Shown here piece by piece: positions 63,893-64,000 of a DNA stretch of 64,000 bases. Below the pieces are notes generated by a model that searched no databases, was not told the DNA's origin, and was given only the letters and a program-made list of their open reading frames with translations. Location: the NCBI GenBank assembly GCA_002968845.1, contig PVBG01000008.1:1-64000 (forward strand). Direction: 5' to 3'. Positions within the stretch are counted from its first letter, which is position 1. Each line of letters opens with the position of its first letter. Origin of the DNA: Neorhizobium tomejilense (GTDB taxonomy: Bacteria; Pseudomonadota; Alphaproteobacteria; Rhizobiales; Rhizobiaceae). The translations under genes and the position numbers were made by a program.

Positions 63893-64000
63893 CTATGCGG
63901 AGCGTGCTGCGGCGACGTCGGCTGCGATACCGGCCCCGAGAAACCTCGTATCGCTTGAGAGCAGATAGAAGCTGATGCCGGCTTCCGACCATTTTCCGAC
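63893..64000 (-). CDS. C-terminus of a probable HpcH/HpaI aldolase-family protein (partial)
   Basis: The minus strand is open from the window edge (64000) to TAG at 63893-63895, giving 35 residues that end KWSEAGISFYLLSSDTRFLG then AGIAADVAAARSA. This resembles the last strand and helix of HpcH/HpaI class II aldolases (GxxFxxxGSDxxxL). It is 27 bases upstream of the MDR reductase start, so it would be cotranscribed with it. Identification rests on a short tail. Confidence 0.5.
   Translation of the reverse strand, partial: VGKWSEAGISFYLLSSDTRFLGAGIAADVAAARSA

Overview
The window looks like chromosomal or large-replicon DNA from a Rhizobiaceae-type alphaproteobacterium (Rhizobium, Agrobacterium or a close relative). 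The evidence is high GC, many Dpp/Opp-type ABC transporters, a DUF899/TPR-HTH pair, and an lpiA-acvB (lysyl-phosphatidylglycerol) operon, which is characteristic of that group. The genus cannot be fixed from this sequence alone.

Layout. 1-1800: tail of an AraC regulator, a 14-nt piece matching the 3' end of initiator tRNA followed by a terminator, and a decayed IS5-family transposase gene. 1944-11680: a catabolic/transport locus. A divergent GntR/FadR regulator separates a sulfatase plus DHDPS-family lyase from a complete peptide-type ABC transporter that carries a second DHDPS-family lyase inside the operon. 11740-17195: beta-propeller protein, TPR-HTH regulator, DUF899 protein, MFS permease, and an ECF sigma/anti-sigma pair. 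17211-25290: a second complete Dpp-type operon (SBP, M20 deacylase, two permeases, two ATPases, second M20 peptidase). 25611-34115: eight genes matching the aerobic 2-aminobenzoyl-CoA (anthraniloyl-CoA) pathway, headed by the two-domain 2-aminobenzoyl-CoA monooxygenase/reductase. 34407-38114: divergent indolepyruvate oxidoreductase genes (iorA/iorB type). 38215-42164: lpiA(mprF)-acvB. 42170-46124: MarR, CrtI-like flavoprotein, isatin-hydrolase/kynurenine-formamidase-like 'cyclase', and a second MarR. 46143-47698: part of an amino-acid ABC transporter. 48066-55346: EthD-like protein, alpha-hydroxyacid oxidase, and a third Dpp-type transporter. 55750-61506: an operon of SRPBCC-like protein, acyl-CoA ligase, Ohr, Cys-less thiolase homologue, DUF35/degenerate-SDR fusion, and a second cyclase-family hydrolase. 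61485-64000: MarR, Asp/Glu-racemase-fold protein without its cysteines, zinc-less MDR reductase, and the tail of a probable HpcH/HpaI aldolase.

Working model (inference). From about 25 kb to the right end the genes read as one regulon for an indolic or anthranilic compound, for example tryptophan, indolepyruvate, auxin or their amide conjugates. Transporters and M20 amidohydrolases would supply substrate. IorAB or the ligase would give an indole-acetyl-CoA-type thioester. The Cys-less thiolase/DUF35 pair could cleave an aldol-type acyl-CoA, and the HxGTHxDxPxH hydrolases could open isatin. The 2-aminobenzoyl-CoA operon would then degrade anthranilate. Support for co-regulation comes from an AT-rich palindrome (consensus near TTTTAAGCNTAAAA) recurring in most promoter gaps of this region, beside three MarR genes. 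No ring-oxygenating enzyme for the indole nucleus and no clearly dedicated anthranilate-CoA ligase were identified, so the route is incomplete as seen.
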